64,000 nt of DNA from NCBI GenBank assembly GCA_029931535.1, contig JAQPZY010001686.1, positions 8,805,001 to 8,869,000 on the forward strand. Direction: 5' to 3'. Shown here in pieces: positions 35,592-49,700 of the stretch. The notes beneath the pieces are model-generated. The model was not told the origin of the DNA. It searched no databases and saw nothing but the letters and a program-made list of their open reading frames with translations. Numbering within the stretch: position 1 is the first letter of the stretch; every line of letters begins with the position of its first letter. Made by a program: the position numbers and the translations under genes. The DNA is from Margaritifera margaritifera. Lineage: Eukaryota > Mollusca > Bivalvia > Unionida > Margaritiferidae.

Positions 35592-36055
35592 AACTAATCA
35601 AGATTCCAGATTGTATTATATAGCATTCAGGTCTACCATTAAGTGTTGATACGTCTAACTAACTAATCAAGATTCCAGATTGTATTATATAGCATTCAGA
35701 TCTACCATTAAGTGTTGATACGTCTAACTAACTAATCAAGATTCCAGATTGTATTATATAGCATTCAGGTCTACCATTAAGTGTTGATACGTCTAACTAA
35801 CTAATCAAGATTCCAGATTGTATTATATAGCATTCAGGTCTACCATTAAGTGTTGATACGTCTAACTAACTAATCAAGATTCCAGATTGTATTATATAGC
35901 ATTCAGGTCTACCATTAAGTGTTGATACGTCTAACTAACTAATCAAGATTCCAGATTGTATTATATAGCATTCAGGTCTACCATTAAGTGTTGATACGTC
36001 TAACTAACTAATCAAGATTCCAGATTGTATTATATAGCATTCAGGTCTACCCTTG
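35592..36055. repeat. 69-bp satellite, about 7 copies
   Basis: Near-identical copies with words TCTAACTAACTAATCAAGAT, CCAGATTGTATTATATAGC and ACCATTAAGTGTTGATACG. A single A/G site varies in the second copy. Confidence 0.98.
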
Positions 36056-36910
36056 ATACGAGTTTTAAATAATCCCATTTGTAATTCTGTATGTGATTTT
36101 TTTAAAAAATATTGAGATGGCTTTTAAAGTACAAAAGTACAACTATGTTCATGTATGAAGGGCATAAGAATATAGTAACCAAGAAAACACATGAACCTTG
36201 ACAAAAAGAATGCTTGTATAAGACAAAGAAATAGGATGAAACATTTATTTATTATACACTGAATTACTCATTCTAGATTACGCTCGGTTCGTTTCCATCA
36301 AAAACAATCTACCACAACTGTGCTCATAATAGTAATAAATTCCTCCGATATTAAACTGCAAAAAAGAAGAAAATATACAGGATACACAGTTATTTTATTA
36401 TGCACTGATATTTCTCTAACAACAAGTGTTTCTTCGTTTATGACTACAGTCGTGTCAAATCCATCAAAAGTTATGCATCACATCTCCTATCAATGTAAGA
36501 TGATCACTTGCATCGATCTTTTTCAATACTATATTACAAAGTTAATTTGAGACGAAGCCAAGAAACTCAGAATACCACAAGACCTGACTGGCACATGTTA
36601 GTTTGAAAAAGTAAAAGCAGAAAGCAATGTTTTAAAATGCATAATCTTCATCAACAACATGAAGACAAATAAATATTTATCACTTTTCAAGTGCTGCTCC
36701 CAACTCAGCAAGCCTAATACAGTTCAGCGCAGAAAAACGTTTGTAAATATTCTCCTACAGAAGATAAAAGGATCATGATCATTGTTGTAGAGTTCATGCT
36801 TAATTCAATATCATTATTATTGTTGTCTTGTTTATTATCAGCTTTATCGTCATGATCATTATCATCATCATCTTCATTTAGTTTTCAAGAGAATTAAATT
36901 TCTAACGTTA
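36056..36910. other. Region 3' of right mutarotase
   Basis: AT-rich, expected to hold the 3' untranslated region on the minus strand. A possible AATAAA-type signal on the minus strand (TTTATT at about 36830) lies about 80 bases past the stop; this is weak. Confidence 0.4.
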
Positions 36911-36988
36911 TCACTGGATGCCAAAATGGTATACTGTCGTCTGCTTATACGTCTCTCCGGGTCTCAGGACTGTAGTTGGAAAATCAGG
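36911..36988 (-). CDS. Right mutarotase, exon 9 with stop
   Basis: Acceptor CTTTTTTTCAG; 25 codons [18 protein letters not shown] to HFGIQ then TGA. It matches the family C-terminus (F-PV-LRPGE-Y-HTT-F-F). Confidence 0.95.
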   Translation of the reverse strand, partial: PDFPTTVLRPGETYKQTTVYHFGIQ

Positions 36989-37267
36989 CTGAAAAAAAGG
37001 AGATAGGGGAAACAAATTATAGATGGAGGTTTACAAAACTATGGCATAAGTAGAAAAACTTTCAAAGTTGTCAGTTACTAGAAACCGCATTCTCTCCACG
37101 CAAAGATACATAATTCTAGAACAGACTTCAGTTACATAGCAATAGAATTATGAACATTTTCTTGTACTTTGGTTATTGTCAACATAATTCATGCAAGTTG
37201 TAAACTCTAATGCACAAATGAACCTCTGAGTTTCATCCAAAATAAACATGTAGCATCACTGCAGATT

Positions 37268-37329
<62 letters not shown>

Positions 37330-40300
37330 GGTGGGGTGGTGGAGATATGGGGAGGGGGAGGGGAGTGTGGAGAAAAGAGGATGACGCACGATTATGAAAG
37401 GCATGTCCTTTCATGACTGCTGATTATTTTAAACCTAGTCATTCTAAGTTATTTTTGCAAACAAATTCAATTTTACACTGAAATTAAGTGCTGAATCGAC
37501 ACGGAAACAGCCTGATTTTACGGATAATTACCAAGTATAAAACGTGTTTAGATAATTCAATAGGAAATCAGTCTCAGCTTCCAGCCTCACTTCCGGACAC
37601 TTTTCAGTGCCACGTCGCAATTGTGAATTCCAATCAGATCAACCACTAATTATACACATAATGTCACTCTGAATAATAGTTTTTTTTTCCATGCGCAGCG
37701 AGTATGATAGGACATATTCTTTTATTATTGCATATCACAAATATTAAACTTCGTCCTATTGGCTGAAAGTTGATAAAATGGTATTAAATATTCTAGCATG
37801 TATACTATTAGTCTAATTTTATGATAGTGACCGGTCCATATCAATGGATGACGGCACGTCACGCACGTAGCGTTGCAGGACGTACAGAGTGAATTAAGGA
37901 AGAGATCATTCAATGTAATAAATACGACAATTACTTATGAAGAGGGCAATATCATTGAGTATGGACTGCCCTCTGGCCAGGGCAAAGACCATCGGGTTGA
38001 TATAGCCTCGCCTTCGGTTGGGGCCATACCAACCAGGTGGTCCGGGTCCTGTATCGAGTGCAGTCCATTACCCAGTGATATTGTCCTTTTCATAAGTAAT
38101 TATTACTTAAATATTAATTAGGCAAAGCCTAAGACGAGCGCAGTTGACTGACTTGTCGGCACGTGACGTCTAAACTGACTGACATCGCGCAATGCGACAT
38201 GTGAGCGTTCTTAGCTTCTGCACTTCATTGCGCGGAATATTTTTGGGTTTTGTTTGTTTCATTTTTTTCAGTTACATCCAGTTTGTATATGCCAAATATA
38301 ACTATTTGTTTAATCCAAACAATATTGCTTTGTAACTACTTGTAATTATAGATACAGTTTTAGACCAATCAGAAGAGGGGAATCTCATGCAGATGTAAAC
38401 TTCCGTTCCCCTTTCTCTTGTCTAAGATGATATATCGTTTTCACGGTGGCATTTAGCAATAAAAGCTGATGAATTTGTTCAATGCATGGCATATGCTATC
38501 AAAGTGGAGTATACTCGTTGGATTTAATGCAAACAAATGTGAATGCAAGGGAGAATTCTCTGCCGATATGACTCTACCGAAGGGAAGCAAAGATGGCGGC
38601 TGTCCGTCCTGAAAACAATTGCAAACAATAGCTATCGTCAAGCTCACGTGAACGTAACTGCCACCTCAAGTTTAAATCTGCGAGAAACTTGCAGAAAGGC
38701 ATTTTTTTCTCAAATAAGTTTATACAATAAATGGACAGACTGTGAGTATGTGTACAGTATGTCCTAATGATTCTGAATCAGGTATGAGGCATGAAGTAGG
38801 TGGATGATTATAAAGACATCATCCCACTTTTATTTATCCAGGTCACAGGGGCAACAAACCTGATTGGGACTATCAGGATAGTGTTGAGCCTCAAGACAAA
38901 ATCCTCCATACTGCTGGTAGACAGCCCCTCCTTTGCCGGTCACATTATGAAGGTAATACGACGTGTAGAACTGAACACCGGGCTCGGTAGTGTAGAAATT
39001 CATTGTACGACCAGATTCTGGATGAAGAACCCTGTGGCAAGATGGCATCAAAACTTAGACTTAGATATTAACAACAATACTTAAAATGTTAGCATTATTT
39101 CCTGTTTTTATATTATGAAGATGTTTCCAGGTGAAGATTAGGCTAAAACTGCAAACTTGCAAAGCTTTAGAATTTCTATAAAATTAGATGAAATCCTTCT
39201 TATTCTCTATTAATTATCTGCAGCTTTTTTGACTGATTACGAATCAAAGCTAAAAGAAAACAGGTAGTCACAACTGTTACAGAAAATACATGAGGTACAT
39301 GAAAATTTTGATAAAAGATTGATGTAATTTGTAATAGATTGTATCAATCTATCCATAGCTATTTGCGCTCACTGTAAATATCCGATTTAAGTTAGTTTCA
39401 TAATTGGCTGTTTGATCGCAAATTAACAATGTTTGGGTGATGAAGAAAAGTCCCAAGTAGAACTATATATATGAACGACTTACCAGGCGCCATGTTTCAT
39501 CCAGTTAGGCTTGCCGAAACAGAAGTTGTGGTCAAATCCTTTCCCGCCCGTGACTTCTGGCAGACGAGCTCCTAGTATGGTCTCATTGGTCAGGTCAAAA
39601 GGTGTGCCAAACACGGGCGCGATAACTCCTGCAAAAATAAAAAACCACAGTGCATTTTCATTTCTTTTCTTTTTTCGTAACTATATTTTCCACTTAGTGT
39701 ACTGTTATGTATATTTAATATATGATGTGTGTTTAAATCTTGTCCATGAAGGTCAGTTGTACTTTAGATTCTGGTCACTTGTAAACAGGGATTTGGTAAA
39801 CAAATAATTCATTCCCGTTTTAGATCAGTATGTGGGAATCCATTTGAGATCAGATTTTATAGTTTGTGCTATTGAAATCAGATATATTTCGATAGGAATT
39901 ATTTACTTAATATATTCATTGGAATTAATAAAGTGCTCATAAACTTTTGAATTAATACATTAATTTGGACTTTTGTGCACTCATTCAAAGACATTCTGGA
40001 TTGTATCATTGTGTTATATCAGGACATTCAAGACTATTGGAACTCATTCGGAACATTCTATATAAATTTACTTGTGATTAGGACATTTAGGATTATTTGG
40101 AATTTGATTCAGAATATTAAAGTATCTCTTGAATTTCACTTTGTATTGTAGGGAAATAAATTGCTTCTTGATATTACTTAAATTGTTGGCTTCACTTTCT
40201 TTCTGTTACATATTTTTTTAAGACCTAGAGTCGTAACAATGCACAAGAATTTCGCTTTTCACTCGCGAGAGCATGTGTGTTAGCATAAAATGGTTGTCAA

Positions 40301-43300
40301 AATAAAGGAAACGTTAGAATCCAGAGTGAAGAAGAACCTGAACTAGGCACATAGAGGTCAGCATTTCGGTACAAACACACACTTATGAAGAAAGAAAAAA
40401 TTATGAGAGAGAGAGAGAGAGACTCTAATGTTTACTGCCACATATTTACAACCTGTCGGGATGGACGTGTTGTCAACAGGTAAGTAATGATCCGCTTCAA
40501 ACCTTACAACATGGTCAGCAATACTGCCCGTCTCCTAAAAGAAACAACAAAAACAACAAAAAATGCTTCAGCCAAATGCTCTCAGAGTCCAAGAAGTGCA
40601 AACTTAGATGAAAAAATCTGGTCCATAATACCATTCGATGGAAATATATATGTTGATGGACTTCTCGCCCAGTTTGTACCTCGTTACATATATTAGTATC
40701 AGATGAAACGTTCATCCGATGTAATATCATGCGTGAGAAACCCGCTTGCATTGACCAGCCTAGTTCAGCTGAAATTGGAGGTGAAAAAAGCCGCTCTGTT
40801 TATGCATATTTTCCGCCTCTCTATAAAATGAAAGAAAGAAGGAACGAAAAGGGAAAAACCATGGTTTACTGTGACCTGCGCCAAATCCAGCTACCCGAAT
40901 CTCTTTTGAAGAAGGTATGGAACCTGGGACCAAAATGTAGGCTTATTCTTTTAAATATGCACACATATATAAAATGAGGAACAAATATATGATCCAACGC
41001 TTGAAGTTGCTAACAATAATCTCCAGGAATCCACGATAAGTCCTTTTCTTCTGGTCTTTTATTCTTCTGAACTACTGAGTATTGAAACTAACATATTCTT
41101 GAGAAACTCCAACATAGAAAATTTGGTAACAAAAATATTTTCTTATATGTTTGAATTAACATGTTCACAAGATAAAATAAGTACACAATTCTTTATCATG
41201 GCATCATTCAATGTATTCTTCATATACATCCACGCACTGGCTCTGATATAGAAAACAAATCCGATTATACTTGTTTGTGATCTTGAAATCAATGTCAGAG
41301 TACTGAGTATCAACTTGTTTATTGGAATGCAGCTAAATATACAAAGTGTGGTCAAAATTCGTTTGTATATATACAAGTTACTGTGTTCATTATCTCAGTG
41401 ATGTACAGAGATGCAAACAGTGACCTCAGACTCGACTCCAAGGTCAAGTAGGTCTGGTTTGTAAGCTCCTTCCCAAAAGCATGGACATGTTGGTGGTTAG
41501 ATCCGCGCCAGTTTCGTTCAGACCCAATGATATACCACAAGAAATATTTTTGTGGAAAAAAACCATGCCAATGACACCATTCTTTCAAAAGTAGTAGTGA
41601 CAAGATGATTATTTTAGATGACCTTTATGGCTGGTATGTTGGAGGTCAGATCAACACCACTTTCGTTCTGAACCAGCCAAATATTGCTATAGTGATTTAG
41701 TGAAAATCCTATGTTGATACAACCATCCGTTCAAGAGAAGTAGTCATAAAAGATGTTCAAGATGGCCATCAAGGCAGCCATTTTGGGGGTTAGATCATTA
41801 TCATTTTAATATAGGACCAATTACATATTGCAAGAAATGTTAAAAGAAAAATAAAAATAAAATAAAATAAATAAAGCAATGTTCATACGACCATTCGTTC
41901 AGGACAGGCAGCTGTAATAAGATTTTCACGATGGCCGCTGTCATATCGGCACCATTTTCATTATATTGCATTATTTCAGTGTGAAAACACCATGCCAATA
42001 CAACTGTTCCGGAGGAGAAACAATAATAAGATTTTTAAGATGGCGTCAGTGGCAATGGCTTTGTGCGGTCAGATCATTACTATCTTAATTGTTGACAAAC
42101 TACATATCATAAAAACTATTTAAGTGGAAACCCCATATCAATACAACCATCTGTTTAGAAGAAGTAGCAAGAACAAGATTTCAAGATGGTCGAGGTGACC
42201 ATTTTGTGAGGTCAGATTGGCGCCATTTTCAAATTGGGCCACCTAGATACAGTAACTGTGTTTTAGTGAAAACCCCATGTCGATACGACCATCCGTTCAT
42301 GAGTAGCGATACCAAGATTTTCAAGATGGCTGCCACAGTGACCATGTTGGAGGTCTGATATGCACTATTTTTATTTGAGACTAAATGGATATCATAAGAA
42401 GTCTTTTAATGAAAACCACGTGTCAATACGATACGACCATCTCTGTTCAGATTAGGAGTTGCGATAAACAGATGTTTGTGATGGCCACCATAGCCGCTAT
42501 GTTGTAGGCCACACTGGCACCATTTTCATTTAGAACCATCTACATATCATAAATAGTCTTCTAATGTAAAGCTTATGTCAGACGATCATCCGTTCATGTT
42601 AAGGAGGAATAGCGATAACAAGATTTTCAAGATGGCATGGCGGCCATATTCGATGTCCGAGGAGCAGCATGTTCATTCAGGACCTACTAGATCGCAGGAT
42701 AAAACTGTTTGCAAAGTTTTATGACTTTCCTCCAAGTATTTTAGGAGAAGTAGCGATAATAAAAACTGCAAATGGACGGACGACGAACGCAAGAAGAGCT
42801 AAACAATTCACACTACGACATAGGTCAGAAAAATCATAGGAACAGATTATTTTTGGTAATAATTACATTGCAACCAAATCTTTGGAAAACACAATCGCGA
42901 ACATCTCGACCTATGCCATCAAAGTTCGAGTTCATGCCTCAAATGCAATACATTAAATTCCATTCTGGAACTAATTTTCTTCACACCAAACACCTCAACA
43001 CATTTTGTTCAACTTAAAAGTCAGTTATGGATGTTTCTGTTGAAATTTAGTTTTTAATCGTACATACACAAAAAACCCACATTCATTTTTATTATAAATT
43101 TATATTGAATCGTTTACCAATAATTGCGTTTAAAAGAATGACCCTCACGCAAGTTGGCGGAAGTATTAAGTGTCTCTGGCTTGTATGTGGAAGTGACATA
43201 TTGAACAAAGAACTCGCTAACGTACATTTTATAGTGCAGGGAAGAGATAGGTTATGAAATGAACAGTGTCCCTGTGGAAATTTAAGGAATTTAAATTACT

Positions 43301-43705
43301 AATGCTACACCTGTGGTCAAAATGGTCATCGACAGATCGAGATAAAAAAAAGAAAACAAATTATGATAATTACTGAAAAATATTGTGCGTTCAAACTCAG
43401 AAGCGCGATCTCTGCGTATTCTATATGTCACACTGAGAAAAGAAATACATTAGATCCCTATTTTTAGATAAAATTATAGACAATAACTCTTCAATAATAA
43501 ACTGCAGTTATTTGAAATGACACATGGAAGAATCTGCCCTCTTTAGATGTAACCAATTTTATCCTGGCATAATATTTCGCCATGTTCTACTTGATATTTG
43601 CGGCTCTTATTTCTCCATCATAAATTTGTCAAGCAAAGGTCTAATAAAGATATGTATTTTCAGTTCAAATTTATGTACCCTCTGAAAGGGGGCGATTTAT
43701 TTTTC

Positions 43706-43762
<57 letters not shown>

Positions 43763-46700
43763 AGCAAGCGATAGGGATTTTCCCCAAATGATATGTTTAA
43801 ATACTTTTTTCAACGTTTAGAAGGATTGATTTTATCACTTGTAATATACTTGAGAAAAAAATATGATGAGCAGTACGGTCTACTCGAAAAACTCTTTATA
43901 AAACTTTTTCCATGTTTGACGCAGTACAATCAATAGGTCCTTGTTTTCGGCATCTTTCTTCGTTTACAAATTAGAAAGAGGAAAACAGTAGCCGTAATTA
44001 TTATTTTTTTAATCACAATTTGAGACCGTATACTGCATATGATGTCATTTTTACTTGAAATGACAGTGCAGTCAATACACTGGTACATTAGTGGCTGGTC
44101 AGAGCGTTCTTGAATGACATACCACGTAACAGCAAACTGAGCCTTAGTCAAGGAAGGTAACGCAGTCAGTTATTTTGGATAAATTTAACTCTTCATTGAT
44201 TTTAACGGTAAATTTTGGGAATTCGGTTGAAAAAAATTTGATCTGAGAAACGGATGCATAGGCTACACATAATGTTCTACAAAAATATGAAAGATTTACA
44301 TTTTTATTGTTTTCTGCATAGTTGACCTTTAACACCATTTTCAGGTACATCTATCTTTCAGCGAATAAATTGTTACGATTTTCTGCATAACACTGCTCCA
44401 CATACAATCACGGCATTAACACAAACTTTGCCCGGAGTGGCCGAGACGTTACGACGGTGGAAAACAAAACTCTACACGACTTTGATGTCAGAAGGAGTCA
44501 TACAAGAGATCTGGCAAGTAATCTAGTTGTTACCTGACCACCAAGGTTAAAGTAGGCATGGTTGGTGAGGTTGATGACAGTTGGCTTGGAGGTGTTGGCG
44601 GTGTAGTCGATGATAAGTCGGTTGTCAGAGGTCAGTTCATAGGTCACAGTCACTGTCACCTTTCCAGGGTACCCTTCTTCGCCATCTTGACTCGTGTATG
44701 TCAAGATCAAACGGTTTTCCACTATGTCGTCTGCCCATATTCTCTATAAGCAAGAAAAGTAAGGTTATTATTACTGACATCCTTCCCGCCCATTATCTAC
44801 CGTGTGAATGCGCGTGGTTCGTTTTAAAGAGTTCATATGTTCAAGTGCTGCAACTGCAAATCTACTAGAATTTACACACCTTCTACTACATACTTGTACT
44901 ATTTTATTGGTATATGAGAGCCAAGGGTTGTCCGTTTGTTCTTGTAGATCTTGGAATAAGGCGTGGGAGAAAAACACTCGCGGTATGGAACTGAAGTACA
45001 AGTGTATGAGATAATGTGTACACTAACCCTTATCGAGTGGACAAACTTTGGTACTGGTTAAAGTGTTCACAAGCGTTACATAGACTGTGTACATTTCATA
45101 CATGTTTTCCCTCACAGAATTGCTGATTGGAACTTTTCCTTCTTTTTTTCAGGATGAATCCCTACATATTCTTGATCAATTCAAACAATATGGACTTTTT
45201 AAAAAAAAAAAATATGCATTTGAACATACTCTGTTCGTAATAGCGGTTATCCTTGATGGAATCCGTAAGATGAGGTACGATTACATGTAAATAGTTTGTT
45301 TTTTTAAAAATATATATTATTCTCGCTTTTATCCAAACGCATTACAATAATGCAGAAGAAGAGTTGCCATTAGTTACGGAAGACGTAAGAGGTATATAGG
45401 GCTTGCATGAGATAGAACAAGTATATATAAGTAGGTAAGTAAAAATCTATGTAGGATGAGATTATTTAATATTTTTGGTTATACTGATAATGAATTCTAT
45501 GATTAAATTACATTTTTCAAAACTTGTATTTCTTCTTTTATTCGTTGTCGCGTAGGCTCTTTTCCGAAAAAAAAGTGAAAACAAAGAAACAACAACTTTC
45601 TCTTTATTTAATTTAAACAACCACCCAACCTTTATAAATATCAAGATTACAGCTGACAGAAAACTACATTCTGACATATTCAATAACAGTATGTCGGACA
45701 ACTACATTCTGACATATTCAATAACAGTATGTCGGACAACTACATTCTGACATATTCAATAACAGTATGTCGGATTACAGCTGACAGAAAACTACATTCT
45801 GACATATTCAATAACAGTATGTCGGACAAAAGACAATTATTTATTATATACTCTCGTATTTTTCTCCAATGAATTAACGAGGAAATTGTCCCTGTACCTT
45901 GTCGAATCCTTTGAGACCACCGTGTAAAGCATTTGGTGGGTTGTTGACTGCAAGTGTGTAATTCACCCCGTCCAGTGTGAATTTACCCCTGGCAATTCTG
46001 TTGGCATACCGACCAATTAATGCGCCAAAATATGGGTCATTTCTGGTTTTATATGCTGAAAATTGAATAAATGTAACTGAATTATGAAAACTGTATTATT
46101 TATTTATTTCAGTTATCGATGCAGGCTGCATAGAATGACAACATAAGTTTAGATTAGCACTTCATTTACTTTTACCATTAAATGACTCAAGGAAACAATA
46201 CTTAACGAATCAAAGACTAGCAAAAATGTTGAACCTTAAGTAACAGAGCTACTTTCAAATGTTGTGCGACATTAAATAAGCTTTTCTAAAGCATGTTTCA
46301 AAGAATATTTGGTTCTGTAAGTCATTTTTCCAAAGCATGTGTCAAAGAATATTTGGTTCTGTAAGTCAGTTTTTGCTGGATATGAATATTATTGCCTAAA
46401 TTCTTAAATGACAGTGAAACCCACATTGCAAAAGCTTATGATGAAGGATGAATTTAGTGGTGATAGATTTTTGCATTACTTGTGGAATTTTAGCTGTGAA
46501 AATTCAAAAAAAAAATGTAATGCCTCTCATTCACTAAATTATCCAGTATTTGTTTCCATTTGCGTGTGTGTGTTGTTTGTTTGTTTACATCAATGTCTTC
46601 TTGAGAACAAACTTTACTGGTGTCTTTTAAAGGGCTCTGCGAGGGCTGTGTGTCATTTAAAGTGCTTTTCAGTCATAAATTCTCCACACGAAAATGAAAG

Positions 46701-49700
46701 TGAGTATGTGGTTTTCAGTGATATTATTATATCTACCTTCAAAATCATCGAATCCAAGGACAATATCGGAAAGCTTGCCATTTTTGTCTGGGGTGAATAA
46801 GTTGGTGATTATACCACCATAATTTAGAATTCGGACCACCATATTCTTCTTGTTTTTAAGTGTAAACCTGAAACAGCAAGATGTATATTTATGAAACAAT
46901 ACTGTTTACTTTCTGGGTATATAAACCACATAATTCATTTAGCAGACAATTATAAGAATTCCAAGAACCACATAATTCATTTAGCAGACAATTATAAGAA
47001 TTCCAAGAACCACATAATTCATTTAGCAGACAATTATAAGAATTCCAAGAACCACATAATTCATTTAGCAGACAATTATAAGAATTCCAAGAAATATATA
47101 CTTTCTTTGAGTAGTGAAGTTATGAACTTTAAAATGAGCATTTGTTTACATTGCATACTTACGTATAATTTTCGTGCTCTGAACACTGAACCGTTACTAC
47201 TTTCATTATTTCTCTTAATTAATATTCAGATTAAATTATGGAGAAAAACATGTCAATACACTGTAGTAAAATAACGCTCTTGTGCAGTTAGGATATGCTT
47301 TCATCCATGAATGGATTAAAAATAGGATGTGTTAAATTAAGGCATGAAACAACTTTAATAATATATAATCATATTTATTTATGAGGGTCTGTTACAAATT
47401 TTATAAAATAGGGCAAAGAAATGCAAAGTAAAGGATGATTCAAGCAGGCATATACTCTCAAAATGTTACTGTTTTACAAAGAAACTGAAACTGGACAATA
47501 TAAGTATTTAAACTACGCAATTATCTAATGCAACCTTCTTTCTAAATGTTTCAAACAATGTAATGTTTGAGCTATATTTGATTCTTAAAGTTTCCTACCA
47601 GAGAGAAGACGAATTTTCAATAAATTTATTAAGGTATTGATTTTATTTCGATATAGTAGTAGTAGTAGTTGTAGCAGTAGTAGGAGTAGATGTTTATTCA
47701 CCTGTAGACAGCTTGGCCATCATCAGTGTTACCGAACTTCTCCTTCGTAATGGACATAGCTTCAGAATCATCGGGCTCTATTAATGACAAAAGATGAAAC
47801 GTGGAACTTTTTTTGCAAAAAAAAAGGGGTCCATATTTGTGTACGTGTGTGTGTATATATATACACTTACAAAGGTAATCGTAGCAAGTAATCGTCATCA
47901 TCTGTATGTTCGCCTTATTGTTAAGATGGCGCCACAGGAGAAACATGTCCTTATTATTCGGATTATCTTGAATCATATCGCTAAAATAATTTTGAAATAG
48001 CGAATACGCTTATATTTCTTTTAAAATGCCATTTGAACGGTCAAGAGGTCTGATATCGTGCTGCAAGTTAATCTATTCATATGGCAAGTCAAATTGAACG
48101 GTCAAGAGGTCTGATATCGTGCTGCAAATTAATCTATTCATATGGCAAGTCAAATTGAACGGTCAAGAGGTCTGATATCGTGCTGCAAGTTAATCTATTC
48201 ATATGGCAAGTCAAATTGAACGGTCAAGAGTCTGATATCGTGCTGCAAGTTAATCTATTCATATGGCAAGTCAAATTGAACGGTCAAGAGGTCTGATATC
48301 GTGCTGCAAATTAATCTATTCATATGACAAGTCAAATTGAACGGTCAAGAGGTCTGATATCGTGCTGCAAGTTAATCTATTCATATGGCAAGTCAAATTG
48401 AACGGTCAAGAGTCTGATATCGTGCTGCAAGTTAATCTATTCATATGGCAAGTCAAATTGAACGGTCAAGAGGTCTGATATCGTGCTGCAAGTTAATCTA
48501 TTCATATGGCAAGTCAAATTGAACGGTCAAGAGGTCTGATATCGTGCTGCAAGTTAATCTATTCATATGGCAAGTCAAATTGAACGGTCAAGAGGTCTGA
48601 TATCGTGCTGCAAGTTAATCTATTCATATGGCAAGTCAAATTGAACGGTCAAGAGGTCTGATATCGTGCTGCAAGTTAATCTATTCATATGGCAAGTCAA
48701 ATTGAACGGTCAAGAGGTCTGATATCGTGCTGCAAGTTAATCTATTCATATGGCAAGTCAAATTGAACGGTCAAGAGGTCTGATATCGTGCTGCAAGTTA
48801 ATCTATTCATATGGCAAGTCAAATTGAACGGTCAAGAGGTCTGATATCGTGCTGCAAGTTAATCTATTCATATGGCAAGTCAAATTGAACGGTCAAGAGG
48901 TCTGATATCGTGCTGCAAGTTAATCTATTCATATGGCAAGTCAAATTGAACGGTCAAGAGGTCTGATATCGTGCTGCAAGTTAATCTATTCATATGGCAA
49001 GTCAAATTGAACGGTCAAGAGGTCTGATATCGTGCTGCAAGTTAATCTATTCATATGGCAAGTCAAATTGAACGGTCAAGAGGTCTGATATCGTGCTGCA
49101 AGTTAATCTATTCATATGGCAAGTCAAATTGAACGGTCAAGAGGTCTGATATCGTGCTGCAAGTTAATCTATTCATATGGCAAGTCAAATTTGTATTTAT
49201 TCAAAAACTAGTTATAGCATAAACTATATAAGATATGTTACAAACTTTATAAAATATCTCACAAGATAACTTACAAAATTATTTATTATATATCTTGCAT
49301 GTTTTTAACATATCATATGTATCGCATACATTTTTAAAACTATATTAAAAACTTTATAAGATAGCTAATATACAATTTTAATTAATTTTACTAGTTCAAT
49401 TTACAATCAATACATATATTAGATTAACTTTAGCAAGTCATCACAACAAAAAACGTAATGAGGCCAATTGTATGGAACTATTTTGTTACCCTTTATCATA
49501 CATGTGTCCGCCAAGCTGGTCGGCGTAGGGATAATATCCAAAATTGGATAGTAAATCGCCAGACAGCAGAGGCGCTTACTTAACGGCGATGGTGCAGAGA
49601 TGGGTTTATATTTTCAAAATCTCGGAAGAGTTCAATAATGAGCGAGACCCATGCATATTAATAAGGTGATCTTGCACCTGATTGGCTAACCTTCTTACCA

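Larger units (their letters stand above)
40535..44533. other. Intron 5 of right mutarotase
   Basis: A 4-kb intron with a degenerate repeat array (41580-42760), a CT tract (about 43710-43760) and a minor tRNA-like scrap (GGAGTGGCCGAGACGTTACG, near 44432). No gene supported. Confidence 0.8.

Noticed and set aside
46408..46800. 130-codon plus-strand ORF
   Set aside because: Overlaps exon 3 of the right mutarotase gene on the opposite strand; its end is the antisense of that exon.
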